From the NCBI GenBank assembly GCA_026874595.1, contig JAPPUL010000079.1, positions 615,001 to 679,000 of the forward strand: a stretch of 64,000 nt of DNA. Reading direction: 5' to 3'. The position numbers were made by a program, and so were the translations under genes. Of the stretch, positions 8,519 to 17,410 are shown in pieces; position 1 is the stretch's first letter; each line of letters starts with the position of its first letter. The notes beneath the pieces were generated by a model. It searched no databases, was not told where the DNA came from, and saw nothing but the letters and a program-made list of their open reading frames with translations. The stretch comes from Sipunculus nudus. Its lineage: Eukaryota; Annelida; Sipuncula; Golfingiida; Sipunculidae.

Positions 8519-10606
8519 ATGTCAACAAATCCTGGAACTATTATAGCATATAGAGAGAAGAACAAGTTATACCTAGGTGCGATATTAGATGAAAAGAAGG
8601 ATAAGATTCTAATCCTATCTGAAGAAAATAACAAAGAAACATTAAATAAAGAAAAGATAAAATTATATCTTAACAAGTTAGTTAATATAAAGATAAAAGA
8701 TCATGAGATCGCAAAACAGATAAAAGAAGTCCGCAAGTCACTTGAAAAGATATCAACCCAAATAGATTTAGATGAGCTTTATTATCTGCTATATAAAGAA
8801 AAAGACGATGCAGGATATTCTTATAAAGACTTGTCCGAACTATACTTTTCACAAGGCCAAGCAAATGAAAATGCTTTTGCAATGGCTTTGGCCCTATCCA
8901 AAAATACAACCTATTTTAGATTAAAGCATGAAAATTATTATCCTAAAGAAGAAAAACAAGTCCAACAAGAGTTAAAAGAACTTGAGATTAGAAAAGAGAA
9001 CGAACTGATAAGAGGAATGGAAAAGGAAAAAGCCCTAAAGTGGCTAAAGGATTTTATTGCAAAAGACTATAGCAAAGAATTGCTTCCTATCCCAATCTAT
9101 GTAAAAAAGTTTATTGAGCCACTAAAACAATATGTTATACTAAGAGACGGATTTGCAAAGAAAGATGTTGCTAAAAGCCTTATGGAAGAGATTAAAGAAC
9201 AAGCGAAACTAAAATTGCCAAATAATCTTGATGGGCTGTTGGCGTTTATGATAAAGCTTGAAATATTAAACGAAAACGAAAATATAAACTTACTGAAATA
9301 TAATATACCAAAACACTTTGATGAGAATGTGATGCTTGAGGCAAAGCAAATAAAGCCTTTTGAGTTAAATGGAGAACCTTTTAGAAAAGACTTAAGAGAT
9401 CTTTTTACATTCACAATAGATGATAGCTCAACCCTTGATTATGATGATGCATTAAGCGTTGAGATTAAAGAAGATTCATATACAATTGGAGTGCATATAA
9501 CTGATGTATCATATTTTATATTACCTAATTCAAGATTAGATAAAGAAGCTTTTAAAAGGCGAATGACTCTATACTTACCTGAATACACAGTTCCGCTATT
9601 CCCGGAAAGGTTATCAGAGGGTATTCTTAGTCTAAAAGCTAATAAAACATCCCCTGTCCTTTCTTTTATGATGACTTTTGATAAGGATTTTAGTTTTGTG
9701 GAAGGTGAGATATGCCTGTCGTTAGTAGAAGTTGATGTTAATCTAAGTTATGCTGAGGTTAATAAAATTATTAATGATAAGACTTCTAATCATGAGGTAT
9801 TTAATCTCCTCTTTAATATTGCAACTACTCTTAATAAAAGACGAGTTTCACATGGTGCTGTTGACTTTGAAACTCCGGATATAAAAATTAGTTTGGATAA
9901 AGAAGAAATTAGCATACGAAAGATAGAACGAGGGCTTAAGTCTGATACCATTGTTAAAGAGTTTATGATACTTGCAAATCATACATGCTCTGAATTTTGT
10001 ATTACTAACAATATACCAGCAATATTCTTTTTTCAAGAACCTCCTTCAACCCCTATAGTGCTTAATGATGAAATACGTAAAAACAGATACTCTCTCTTAG
10101 AAGAAATGAAAAAGATGAGAAAATCTGAGGTCACTACACATCCGGCAAACCATTTCGCTTTGGGACTCTCATCTTATCTGCAATCTACATCACCTATAAG
10201 AAGATATCATGACCTCCTTGTACAAAGACAAGTAACTACATTCATATCACAGGGAAAACCATTCTATTCTTCAAATGATATTTTATCTATTATTGCTAAT
10301 ACTGAAGAGTCCATAAAGAAAATAAAGGAAATTGAAAAAGAAAGTACTCGATTTTGGTCCCTTAAATATATTCAACAAGAACTTAGGGATAACCCAAACA
10401 GGCTATTTGAAGCTACTATTATAAGAAAACTTACAGGAGCGTACTATGCTGAATTAGATGATATTCTGACAGAAACATTAATCTTTGATAAAGATACATA
10501 TATTGAACCGGGTAAAAAAATACTTCTCTCTATAAAGAAAGTAAATACTCTAACGGATTCTTTAATTGGAGAATATTCTAGGCGGACCTCTTTACATAAT
10601 CCTTAA
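8519..10606 (+). CDS. RNase II-family 3'-5' exoribonuclease (RNB domain)
   Basis: A processive 3'-to-5' exoribonuclease, 695 residues. The catalytic RNB domain starts near residue 285. TIDDSSTLDYDDALSVEI carries the acidic metal ligands in the same arrangement as the family signature. Downstream are VHITDVSYFI, LYLPEYTVPLFPERLSEG and STSPIRRYHDLLVQRQ. The N-terminal about 270 residues are helical and charged rather than clear cold-shock domains, and the C-terminal S1-like part is short. This fits the RNase II-like branch better than canonical RNase R. The start ATG is 24 bases after the aroA stop, so it is likely co-transcribed with aroA. The 3' end overlaps the converging HEAT-repeat gene by 29 bases. 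A second RNB protein lies at 61.2 kb. Confidence 0.85.
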   Translation: MSTNPGTIIAYREKNKLYLGAILDEKKDKILILSEENNKETLNKEKIKLYLNKLVNIKIKDHEIAKQIKEVRKSLEKISTQIDLDELYYLLYKEKDDAGYSYKDLSELYFSQGQANENAFAMALALSKNTTYFRLKHENYYPKEEKQVQQELKELEIRKENELIRGMEKEKALKWLKDFIAKDYSKELLPIPIYVKKFIEPLKQYVILRDGFAKKDVAKSLMEEIKEQAKLKLPNNLDGLLAFMIKLEILNENENINLLKYNIPKHFDENVMLEAKQIKPFELNGEPFRKDLRDLFTFTIDDSSTLDYDDALSVEIKEDSYTIGVHITDVSYFILPNSRLDKEAFKRRMTLYLPEYTVPLFPERLSEGILSLKANKTSPVLSFMMTFDKDFSFVEGEICLSLVEVDVNLSYAEVNKIINDKTSNHEVFNLLFNIATTLNKRRVSHGAVDFETPDIKISLDKEEISIRKIERGLKSDTIVKEFMILANHTCSEFCITNNIPAIFFFQEPPSTPIVLNDEIRKNRYSLLEEMKKMRKSEVTTHPANHFALGLSSYLQSTSPIRRYHDLLVQRQVTTFISQGKPFYSSNDILSIIANTEESIKKIKEIEKESTRFWSLKYIQQELRDNPNRLFEATIIRKLTGAYYAELDDILTETLIFDKDTYIEPGKKILLSIKKVNTLTDSLIGEYSRRTSLHNP

Positions 10607-11627
10607 ATTTAGCTTCTAATACCTTATTTTCTTTTTTTGCCTTATTTATTGTATGCTTTATTCTATTTGGAGTTTTAGGATCATAATACATCTTAACTAG
10701 TAAACTTGCAGCACGAGACCTAACATGCTTACTCTTATATTTCAAACTATTTATCAATATCACATTTGCATTTTCAAGATATACCAACGGGGGAACATCC
10801 TCTTTATCAAGCTTATCAGAAAAAGACTTAAAGATTCGAACATTTAATCTACCCTTAAAATCTTCTGTCTTTATATCTCCTGATTTTAACTTCTCTAATG
10901 CTATATTTCTTATCACTAGTAAGTCCAGTTGATCTATTACTTTATACACATTCTTATTTATTAGAGCACCTGTTGCAAAATCTACCGTATTATATTGCCT
11001 CTTATCAACTGTTTCAAAATACCATACTTCCCTTACTCTAGGATGCATATCTAGCAATATACTATTATACACATATTCATGACGCTTTATTATTAAATCA
11101 CGTATGGCCCCCTTATCCTTAGGCACTTTAACATTATTTAGAAACTGCAGCATTTCATGCAATACAAGAGCACAAGATATCCTTACTCGTGGATCCTTAT
11201 TATATAATCCTGCAACAAACGCCTTTACTATCCCTACCTTCTGACCCGTTTGTAAAAGTATATCTAGTGAATCCATTCCTTCTAGATTCTTAGATACATT
11301 AGTTAACGCAGCAACAAATCCTTTAAAAGCCCCATAATCCTGACTTCTAAGATACTTTGTATCTCCTTTTCGTATTCTTTCTACGTTCTCATACACATCT
11401 ACAGTCAATAGCTTTTTAAGTCTAATATTAAAATCTATATATCTTGCCTCAGCATCGCTTATTCTTTTACTACCAAACCCTCGCCCTCCTTGCCCTTCTT
11501 GCGATGTCTTCTCTTCCTTATCATTACCATCCTCATTAACATCCTTATCCTTCCCAAGCCCAAAAGTAGTTATAACCAGCAATAATACAAATAAAACACT
11601 TACTACAATATTTATAACTTTTGACAT
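10578..11627 (-). CDS. Exported HEAT-repeat-like protein
   Basis: A 349-residue protein. The N-terminal signal or anchor segment (about residues 4-22) is followed by an acidic/Gly linker and then all-helical repeats. Repeats near GIVKAFVAGLYNKDPRVRIS, MHPRVREVWYFETVD and YKSKHVRSRAASLLVKMYYD look like HEAT/Armadillo units (D-x-x-V-R-x-x-A). This predicts a protein-binding solenoid outside the cytoplasm. No enzyme motif was seen. It is the last gene of the minus-strand run that starts with ClpC/ExbB, and it converges on the RNase II gene with a 29-base overlap. The real partner is unknown. Confidence 0.7.
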   Translation of the reverse strand: MSKVINIVVSVLFVLLLVITTFGLGKDKDVNEDGNDKEEKTSQEGQGGRGFGSKRISDAEARYIDFNIRLKKLLTVDVYENVERIRKGDTKYLRSQDYGAFKGFVAALTNVSKNLEGMDSLDILLQTGQKVGIVKAFVAGLYNKDPRVRISCALVLHEMLQFLNNVKVPKDKGAIRDLIIKRHEYVYNSILLDMHPRVREVWYFETVDKRQYNTVDFATGALINKNVYKVIDQLDLLVIRNIALEKLKSGDIKTEDFKGRLNVRIFKSFSDKLDKEDVPPLVYLENANVILINSLKYKSKHVRSRAASLLVKMYYDPKTPNRIKHTINKAKKENKVLEAKFKDYVKRSA

Positions 11628-11687
11628 AAATACTCCCTTAACATACTTTTTACATACTTTATAAAATCTACTTTAATCCCTTCTAAC

Positions 11688-11900
11688 CTATACCTCAACA
11701 TCTACTATCTTCCCAACTAGGTCATCATCTCCTTCCAAACCTTTATCGCTCTTTATAGGATCTTTTATCTGACTCTTTTCTCTACTAAATCCTTCTCCCT
11801 TCCCTCTATTGCGTTTTCTCTTATAGGTATGCTTATTTATTATATTCCCTTCTTTATACAAATTATCTGTTGGCTCTACTATATCTCCACTCGATATCAT
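11688..11900 (-). CDS. Small charged hypothetical protein
   Basis: A 70-residue ORF starting at ATG 11900, preceded by AAAGGTGGGG. It is hydrophilic with a basic middle (HTYKRKRNRGKGEG) and an orderly hydrophobic end (DDLVGKIVDVEV). A GTG at 11936 would add 12 residues. It lies between ExbB and the HEAT protein on the same strand with operon-like spacing, which favours a real gene. I recognise no family. An overlapping plus-strand ORF is less likely because it is rich in Pro/Ser/Tyr, as expected of antisense reading. Confidence 0.5.
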   Translation of the reverse strand: MISSGDIVEPTDNLYKEGNIINKHTYKRKRNRGKGEGFSREKSQIKDPIKSDKGLEGDDDLVGKIVDVEV

Positions 11901-12095
11901 ATCAACACCCCACCTTTTATTATTCCTCCCTCTCACCCTCTCCCTTCTTCTCCCTTCTTCCTACAATCCTTTACTCATTCTCATACACTTCTAACAGCCT
12001 CTATATATTCTATATAAATATAATATCTTTTCAGTTAATAAATTACCTTTTAATCAATTACCTTTCTACCCATTAATTTATATTAAAGTCTTATA

Positions 12096-12737
12096 CTACT
12101 TAACCCTATCAAGCACCTTTATTATTTCAAGCTTTACATATACTCCAAACTTATTTAGCCTATCCATTAAATAATTATATACCGTAAGAGACGGTATGGC
12201 TACTATTAAACCTGCTGCTGTCGTAGATAACGCCGTCCACATCCCATTCAATAACCCTTCCGTGTACTCTGTCCCTCCTGCTCGTATCTCATATTCCATC
12301 ACCTGAAGTGCATCTATCATCCCCAATACTGTCCCAAGTAAACCCAATAAAGGGGCTATACTTGCTATCGTCCCTATATATGATACCCGACCCTCCTCCT
12401 TCAACATCTTACTACCTATACTCTCTTCTATATATTCTAATCTTCTCCTATGATCTTTGTGTGAATCCCCCAATCCCAACAAATCCTCAAACACCTCTAA
12501 ACTAAATATCTTATTACCCTTTACAATAACATCATGATTATCTCCCCTTTCCATCATACCCATTATATCCCTTAATTGCACTACCTCCTGCTCTCTAAGC
12601 CCTCTAAAAAAATTTCGATTCTCTCGCTCAAGATTCAATATCCTTAAAAACCTATCTAGAAAAAGACCTAAAGATAATATCGACAATAATCCTATTATCA
12701 ATATTATTACATTTACCCCTTCTACTATATCGTACAT
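12096..12737 (-). CDS. exbB: MotA/TolQ/ExbB proton channel family protein
   Basis: A 213-residue inner-membrane protein of the ExbB/TolQ family, which forms proton-driven motors with ExbD/TolR-type partners. It has an N-terminal membrane helix (about 7-27), a cytoplasmic segment, and the signature pair of C-terminal helices. These are SYIGTIASIAPLLGLLGTVLG and the LNGMWTALSTTAAGLIVAIP segment with its conserved Thr/Ala face. The ATG is 29 bases downstream of the ClpC stop, so they are probably co-transcribed. No ExbD/TolR gene is adjacent, which is unusual, so the partner must be encoded elsewhere. Assignment to ExbB rather than TolQ is by general resemblance. Confidence 0.82.
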   Translation of the reverse strand: MYDIVEGVNVIILIIGLLSILSLGLFLDRFLRILNLERENRNFFRGLREQEVVQLRDIMGMMERGDNHDVIVKGNKIFSLEVFEDLLGLGDSHKDHRRRLEYIEESIGSKMLKEEGRVSYIGTIASIAPLLGLLGTVLGMIDALQVMEYEIRAGGTEYTEGLLNGMWTALSTTAAGLIVAIPSLTVYNYLMDRLNKFGVYVKLEIIKVLDRVK

Positions 12738-12766
12738 CGCCTTTTTTATTCCAAATTACTACCCGC

Positions 12767-15292
12767 CTACGCCAACACCACTTCCTCCTTATTTGAATCC
12801 CCTCCTTTATTCTCTTCTCCGTCCCCAGATGTGCCTCCTCCTCCCCTACTGTCTAATATGAATTCTAACTTCTTCTGCCCTGTCTCGTCTTTTGCTATAT
12901 ATACTCGTATACTATCTCCTTCCTTAAACACTTCTTCAAGCAGCTTATTCGATAGCTCATCCTCCAATAGCCTCTGGATAGTTCGCCTCAAAGGCCTTGC
13001 TCCATATTTTTTATCATACCCGTGTTCTGCCAAATAATCCTTAACTTCCTCCTCTACATAAAGCTTTACATTCTTTGTTTTTAAAAGCTCGTATACCTCC
13101 TGAAGCATAACATCTACTATCTTTCTTATATGACCCTTTTGCAGTGAGTGGAATACTATTATGTCATCTACTCGATTCAAGAATTCTGGATTGAATACCT
13201 TCCGTAACTCATTCGTTGCTCGGCTTTTTAACTTCTCAAAGCCTTGTTCTTCTCCTTCCTCCGCACTATTTGAAAACCCAAGATATCTATCCTTCGATAT
13301 TTCACGGGCTCCCACATTACTTGTCATTATTACTACCGTATTTGCAAAATCTACTACATGTCCTAAATTATCTGACAACTGTCCCTCTTCTAATATCTGT
13401 AACAATATATTAAACACATCAGCATGAGCTTTTTCTATCTCATCCAACAACAATACACTATAGGGGCGCCTTCGCACTTTCTCCGTCAAATCTCCCCCCT
13501 CATCATAACCAACATACCCAGGAGGTGCCCCCACTAAACGTGATACCGCATGCCGTTCCATAAACTCACTCATGTCTATCCTTATAAGCGCATCTTTATC
13601 GCCAAATAAAAACTCTGATAACGCCTTTGCAAGCTCAGTCTTACCCACTCCTGTTGGCCCTAGAAACACAAATGAACCTGTTGGACGTTTGCGAGATTTT
13701 AAGCCAATTCGACTGCGCCTTATTGACCTTGATAACGCCCCCACCGCCTCCTCCTGACCTATAACTCGCTTGTGCAACTCCTCTTCCATCTTAAGCAGCT
13801 TTTTTGACTCCCCTTCCTTAATCCTACTAAGCGGTATTCCCGTTGTAAACGAGATTATCTCTCCTATATCCTCTGAGCTTATCTTTGTAACATCAACACT
13901 AACCTCTTCCTTCCATTTCTCTGTCATCACCTTTAGCTTCTTCTTAAGCTCATTCACCTTGTCTCGCATCTCTGCTGCTTTTTCGTAATCTTGAGACTTT
14001 ACACAAGAATCTTTTGCATCTGCTAGTTTCTCTATATCCTTCGATAACTGGGAAAACTTCTCCGGACGCGTGGTATTCTTTAATCTCGCCTTTGCACCTG
14101 CCTCGTCTATTAAGTCTACCGCCTTGTCTGGCAAATATCTATCGCTTATATATCTATGTGATAGATTTGCTGCCGCTTTCACACTCTCTTCTGTATAGAA
14201 GACTTTGTGATGCTCCTCGTACGTTTTCTTAAGCCCATTTAATATCGATATCGTCTCCTCTACTCCAGGCTCCTTTACCGCCACAGGCTGAAAACGCCTT
14301 TCTAAAGCTGTGTCCCGCTCTATATATTTCTTATACTCGTTTAAGGTCGTTGCTCCTATGCATTGCAATTCTCCTCGGGCAAGCGAAGGCTTTAACATGT
14401 TTGCTGCATCTATTGCTCCTTCTGCCCCCCCTGCACCAATTATAGTATGCAGCTCATCTATAAACAATATTACATTATCTGCTTTCTTAATTTCCTTCAT
14501 TATATTTTTCAGCCTCTCCTCAAACTCTCCCCTATACTTCGTTCCCGCCACTATCGATGCTAAATCTAATGTTAATAACCGCTTTTTTACTAATAGTTCA
14601 GGTATATTCCCATACACTATATTTTGAGCAAGCCCTTCAACTATTGCCGTCTTACCTACCCCAGGCTCCCCTATCAATACCGGATTATTCTTCTTGCGAC
14701 GACTTAATATCTGTATCACTCGCTCGATCTCCTCTTCTCGACCTATCACAGGATCAAGCTTCTTCTCTTGCGCTAGCAAGGTTAAATCACGGCCAAATTC
14801 ATCCAATGTCGGAGTCTTTACATTTACCTTCGTTTTTGACTTAGACACACCTGTATGCCCCAAAAGACGCAATATCTCATTGCGAACCTTGTCTATGTTT
14901 ATATCTTTGCTTTCAAGTATTAAAGCTGCTGTCCCACTCTCTTCTCGCAATATGCCTAGCAACAAATGCTCTGTCCCTATATATGTATGCCCTAAATTCC
15001 TTGCCTCCAAGGAACTGAGTTTTAATATCTTCTCTATCCGTGGCGATGGCGGCACCTCTCCCAACAATAATGTCCCACTGCTCTTCTTTATCGCTATTTC
15101 TACATCACTCCTAAGTTGTCCTAAATCTATCCCCAGATTAATAAGTGCCTTTACTGCTATCCCATCTCCATCTCGTATCAAGCCTAACAATATATGCTCA
15201 GGCCTAAGCTGATCATGATTTAATCTCTTTGCTTCCTCTTGGGCCAGTATGTGTATTATCTTATTCGCCCTTGGCGTCAAATCTTCAAACAT
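12767..15292 (-). CDS. clpC: ATP-dependent Clp protease ATPase subunit ClpC
   Basis: An 841-residue Hsp100 unfoldase that feeds substrates to ClpP. Two N-terminal Clp repeat motifs (about residues 1-145) are followed by AAA module 1 with Walker A GEPGVGKT (208-215) and [18 protein letters not shown]-type coiled-coil linker ([20 protein letters not shown]) separates it from AAA module 2, with Walker A GPTGVGKT (about 545-552) and [14 protein letters not shown]. The UVR motif and medium-length linker identify ClpC rather than ClpA or ClpB. A ribosome site GAGGG precedes ATG 15292. No CIRCE or CtsR operator was recognised upstream. The last residues are a low-complexity Gly/Glu/Asn tail. The ClpP gene is not in the window. 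Confidence 0.93.
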   Translation of the reverse strand: MFEDLTPRANKIIHILAQEEAKRLNHDQLRPEHILLGLIRDGDGIAVKALINLGIDLGQLRSDVEIAIKKSSGTLLLGEVPPSPRIEKILKLSSLEARNLGHTYIGTEHLLLGILREESGTAALILESKDINIDKVRNEILRLLGHTGVSKSKTKVNVKTPTLDEFGRDLTLLAQEKKLDPVIGREEEIERVIQILSRRKKNNPVLIGEPGVGKTAIVEGLAQNIVYGNIPELLVKKRLLTLDLASIVAGTKYRGEFEERLKNIMKEIKKADNVILFIDELHTIIGAGGAEGAIDAANMLKPSLARGELQCIGATTLNEYKKYIERDTALERRFQPVAVKEPGVEETISILNGLKKTYEEHHKVFYTEESVKAAANLSHRYISDRYLPDKAVDLIDEAGAKARLKNTTRPEKFSQLSKDIEKLADAKDSCVKSQDYEKAAEMRDKVNELKKKLKVMTEKWKEEVSVDVTKISSEDIGEIISFTTGIPLSRIKEGESKKLLKMEEELHKRVIGQEEAVGALSRSIRRSRIGLKSRKRPTGSFVFLGPTGVGKTELAKALSEFLFGDKDALIRIDMSEFMERHAVSRLVGAPPGYVGYDEGGDLTEKVRRRPYSVLLLDEIEKAHADVFNILLQILEEGQLSDNLGHVVDFANTVVIMTSNVGAREISKDRYLGFSNSAEEGEEQGFEKLKSRATNELRKVFNPEFLNRVDDIIVFHSLQKGHIRKIVDVMLQEVYELLKTKNVKLYVEEEVKDYLAEHGYDKKYGARPLRRTIQRLLEDELSNKLLEEVFKEGDSIRVYIAKDETGQKKLEFILDSRGGGGTSGDGEENKGGDSNKEEVVLA

Positions 15293-15710
15293 TTTATCTA
15301 TCCCTCATTTAAGTTTCCATTTTTAACTCGTCTTTTTTTTTACTTTTATATCCCTCTCCTATATCCCTTCTCTCCTTACCCCCTCACCCTTACTTCCTTA
15401 TTTATCCATTCATCATTTATCCATTCGCACCCCATTCACCTTCACCATTCACACCCCATTCACCTTACTATGCTTACCCTTTAACGCCTCCTAGTAATTA
15501 CATCATAAGCATCTAAATCACTCTACTCTAACAAGCAGCCCGCTCAAGCTTGCAACACTCTCATAACACATCTTTATACATTCTCTTTCTACCTCAATAT
15601 CTACATAAGCCCTACCACATCCTCATAACACCTAATATTACCAACAATTTTATAATTTATATTATCCTTAAATCTCACTCTCTTAAATCTACATTCTCCA
15701 AAAGCTAAGC
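15293..15710. other. Intergenic region upstream of clpC
   Basis: About 420 bases, strongly pyrimidine-rich on the plus strand. It contains a direct repeat of the type CACCCCATTCACCTT (near 15429 and 15450) and other CCATTC copies. The clpC promoter should be here on the minus strand, but no consensus is evident. No ORF was seen. Confidence 0.55.
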
Positions 15711-17072
15711 CTACTCTCTGTCTTTCATTACCCTTAAACGCATTTCCGGCGCAAGATCGTCTAAGATCACTGTTATTGACTTCATATTATAATTTCCTAC
15801 TTCGTCATAGGCTCTTACTTCTATTGTATTTTCGCCTGTCTCCTCAAGCGATATAGCATCATTTTCATAAGGCCTCCACTCCCCTCCATTCATACGCCAT
15901 TCTACCTTTGAAAGCCCACTCTCCCCATCAGTTACTACAAAATTTAATACATTGTTCTTATTCGTATACTTTCTAACCATCCTTACCTTCCCCCCATCAG
16001 ACTCACCCGATTCGCTACTCCCAGGCAATATAGCAGAACCTACTACACTAATCTCCTCTACCGGCAAAGCCCTCTTAACACCATCACTACCTTCCGCCTT
16101 CTCTCCTCTCTTCCCCTTTTCCGCCTCCACGTCTTTTAAACTATCATCTACCCCCTCAACCCCCTCAGACCCAGTAGCATCAAAAGCTCCTACTCCCTTC
16201 CCCTTACCTCCATTAGCCCCATCTCCTTTCCCTCCATCTCTTCCATCTCTTCTCCCCCTTCCATCAGCACCATCTCCATCTCCTCTCCCATACCTAGACA
16301 TATCCCCTGCAGGCAACTCGTCTATTAACGCATATTTTGTCTTTATTCCTATACTTGGCTTTATATCATCTACATAAAATGTATAAATTAATAAAGGCGA
16401 TTCGTTCCTTACATTATCTTGAGCCTTCACCTTTATTATATTTACACCCTCCTCCTTCAAGCTAAATTCACTACCGCTTTCCATCTGTTCATATTCCCGT
16501 GAGTCTTTAGATACCAAAAGACTTTTTATCCCTGACACCCTGTCTTCTGCATTAATCTTTATGCTGTTTTCTTTGGGAAGATATATAAAATTATTCTTTT
16601 GGAAGGACTTTTTATTTTCATCTGTTACCTTATATTCCAAAGTTACCACGGGATTGTCACTGTCTATTACTATAGTCAGCTTTTCATCCCCAGTCTTATT
16701 GCCAAGACGATCTGTTACCCTATAGGTCATTGTATGCTCACCTGAACCTCCAAAAAATATCCTATCTGTTATATTTCTATAGTATTTTATGAATTCGCCA
16801 TCATCCACTTTCACTTCTATCTGACCAACACCTACCCCAGGCTCATCACCATTTCTATCTATTGCCTCAACATATATGCCAAGATCGTTTGATATATAAT
16901 ATTTATTGTCACCACCCTTATATACATCTCCGTTCTCTGCACGAAGCAACAATGCTGCCTTACTATCTTCTCCATACACTTGCGTCTTACCTGCTCCAAA
17001 CACCACAACAACAAACAGCATACTAAACATAAACTTCCAAATCACTCTTGCCTTTTTATTTATTACCCCCAT
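15711..17072 (-). CDS. OmpL47-type/Ig-like exported repeat protein
   Basis: A 453-residue secreted protein. A signal segment (about residues 10-35) precedes repeated beta-rich modules with the OmpL47/Big-like pattern. Examples are IEVKVDDGEFIKYY then GEHTMTYRVTDRLGNKT, a second module, and a last one with SKVEWRMNGGEWRPYE and ENTIEVRAYDEVGNYNM. Such modules occur in spirochaetal surface and adhesin-like proteins. Between modules, residues about 256-365 are a low-complexity insertion: Gly/Asp/Arg/Lys-rich (for example RGRRDGRDGGKGDG) and then acidic. The insertion looks like recent in-frame expansion. It probably lies in the periplasm or on the outer membrane. It is transcribed alone, with large gaps on both sides. 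Confidence 0.75.
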   Translation of the reverse strand: MGVINKKARVIWKFMFSMLFVVVVFGAGKTQVYGEDSKAALLLRAENGDVYKGGDNKYYISNDLGIYVEAIDRNGDEPGVGVGQIEVKVDDGEFIKYYRNITDRIFFGGSGEHTMTYRVTDRLGNKTGDEKLTIVIDSDNPVVTLEYKVTDENKKSFQKNNFIYLPKENSIKINAEDRVSGIKSLLVSKDSREYEQMESGSEFSLKEEGVNIIKVKAQDNVRNESPLLIYTFYVDDIKPSIGIKTKYALIDELPAGDMSRYGRGDGDGADGRGRRDGRDGGKGDGANGGKGKGVGAFDATGSEGVEGVDDSLKDVEAEKGKRGEKAEGSDGVKRALPVEEISVVGSAILPGSSESGESDGGKVRMVRKYTNKNNVLNFVVTDGESGLSKVEWRMNGGEWRPYENDAISLEETGENTIEVRAYDEVGNYNMKSITVILDDLAPEMRLRVMKDRE

Positions 17073-17410
17073 TCTATTTGCCCCCTTATTTCCTTTTTTA
17101 TTTTATTTCTTTTATATTCTTTATATATATTCTTTTTGCTTTTATCTTAAACCCATTTATCATCAATCTATTTTACTGCCCCTTTTTACTGCCTTTTTAC
17201 TGCTTTTAGCGACCTCTAGTATTTTTATCTTACTTAGTATAAGGTCTTTAAATAAAAAGTCAAGTTACCTACATACTTATTATTTATGAGCACCATTGTC
17301 CCAATTTCTAAATCGTCTTTTTTCAAACGAATTCTAACAGCAATTAAATTAATATTTATTTTTCTACACTATGAATTTACAAACTTATACCACACTTATA
17401 TATATATTTT
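17073..17410. other. Intergenic region upstream of the OmpL47-type gene
   Basis: About 340 AT-rich bases downstream of cimA on the minus strand. No hairpin terminator, ORF or RNA gene was recognised. Confidence 0.5.

Noticed and set aside
10578-10606. Overlap as a sign of a truncated gene
   Set aside because: Both convergent genes read naturally to their stops. A 29-base tail overlap is ordinary.
11829-12076. Two overlapping plus-strand ORFs (62 and 68 codons)
   Set aside because: Tyr/Ser/Pro-rich reading of AT-rich DNA. The minus-strand small ORF has a better start and operon context.
14694-15212. 172-codon plus-strand ORF inside clpC
   Set aside because: Antisense shadow of clpC: Ser/Leu/Pro-rich, no ribosome site. 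clpC is fully conserved in this stretch.
15293-15400. CIRCE or CtsR operator upstream of clpC
   Set aside because: No TTAGCACTC-N9-GAGTGCTAA and no CtsR heptad repeat present.
15952-16377. Plus-strand Pro/Ser-rich ORF opposite the OmpL47-type insertion
   Set aside because: Produced by the complement of the Gly/Arg-rich tract. The minus strand has the signal peptide and beta modules.
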